A stretch of DNA of 17,295 bases from Asterionellopsis glacialis (lineage: Eukaryota > Bacillariophyta > Plagiogrammaphyceae > Rhaphoneidales > Asterionellopsidaceae), in the NCBI GenBank assembly GCA_014885115.2, contig WKLE02000676.1, positions 1 through 17,295 on the forward strand, given 5' to 3'. Positions 16,999 to 17,295 of this stretch are shown one piece after another. Every line of letters begins with the position of its first letter. Position 1 is the stretch's first letter. The position numbers were made by a program, and so were the translations under genes. Below the pieces are notes generated by a model that was not told the origin of the DNA, searched no databases, and was given only the letters and a program-made list of their open reading frames with translations.

Positions 16999-17295
16999 GG
17001 TGGAGTCTTGTTCAAACTTAGTTGGTAACTTTGTTCGTTGTGTTTGCTCTGATTGAGACAGGCCGGTCCGGTCCGCCTTCGATGGGGCTGTTGCTGTTCC
17101 TCTGGATCCGTGATTTCCCACGATATCTTAGCTGTATTGTTTGAAGTAGACGAATGACCTAGTAGATAAATTATATCGAAGCTAGATAAAATTGTACGAG
17201 ATCCAACAAGAACGGAAATCCAGATGAAAATTCTAAAAACTTTGTAGGAAGAAATCGCTTTTGGAGCCAGGTGGGACCCTACAGGTAGAACCCTA
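16999..17295 (-). promoter_or_regulatory. Upstream region of the E2 gene
   Basis: This is the 5' leader and promoter side of the E2 gene, running to the window edge. The minus-strand frame stays open from about 17121 but has no ATG before 16998. I see no other gene and no clear TATA box. Confidence 0.4.

Overview
The window reads as nuclear DNA from a stramenopile alga, most likely a diatom; I cannot name the species. Four genes carry short GT-AG introns of 101 to 433 nt. Two encode N-terminal signal peptides followed at the cleavage site by a Phe-containing motif (ANA|FVP and VSG|FGF), the hallmark of proteins imported into the four-membrane red-derived plastids of diatoms and relatives. Kozak-like A-rich starts, A/T-rich intergenic DNA and the absence of operon-like spacing agree. 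I see no rRNA, convincing tRNA, CRISPR array or intact transposon.

Layout. 1-1226: gene-free, with a four-copy minisatellite at 68-243. 1227-3638 (+): MORN-repeat protein. 3920-5169 (-, 2 exons): plastid CSP41-like atypical SDR. 5170-5987: divergent promoter region with a TATA box and a full CRE palindrome. 5988-8382 (+, 2 exons): protein with repeated [S/T]PKS sites and C-terminal TPRs. 8561-10710 (-, 2 exons): degenerate AlkB-like domain fused to a GT-A glycosyltransferase-like domain. 10711-11216: second divergent promoter region. 11217-12173 (+, 2 exons): plastid NifU-C-like protein lacking the CxxC. 12239-13540 (-): TKL-like protein kinase. 13541-16115: 2.6 kb gene desert with dispersed palindromes and hairpins. 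16116-16998 (-, 2 exons): ubiquitin-conjugating E2.

From the MORN gene to the kinase the genes alternate strand, giving three convergent pairs (one only 65 bp apart) and two divergent pairs sharing 0.5-0.8 kb promoter regions. The genes do not form one pathway: two serve the plastid, and the others look like signalling, scaffold, modification and ubiquitin functions. The four splice reconstructions were made by eye; each keeps the frame, and three of them also restore a recognisable domain across the junction.

The most unusual item is the AlkB-like/glycosyltransferase fusion, whose oxygenase part appears to have lost its iron ligands. Also of note are the phospho-site-like repeats of the TPR protein, the cysteine-free NifU-like protein, the E2 with HPS instead of HPN, and a palindrome (TACCWGGTA) found five times, only in the gene-free regions.
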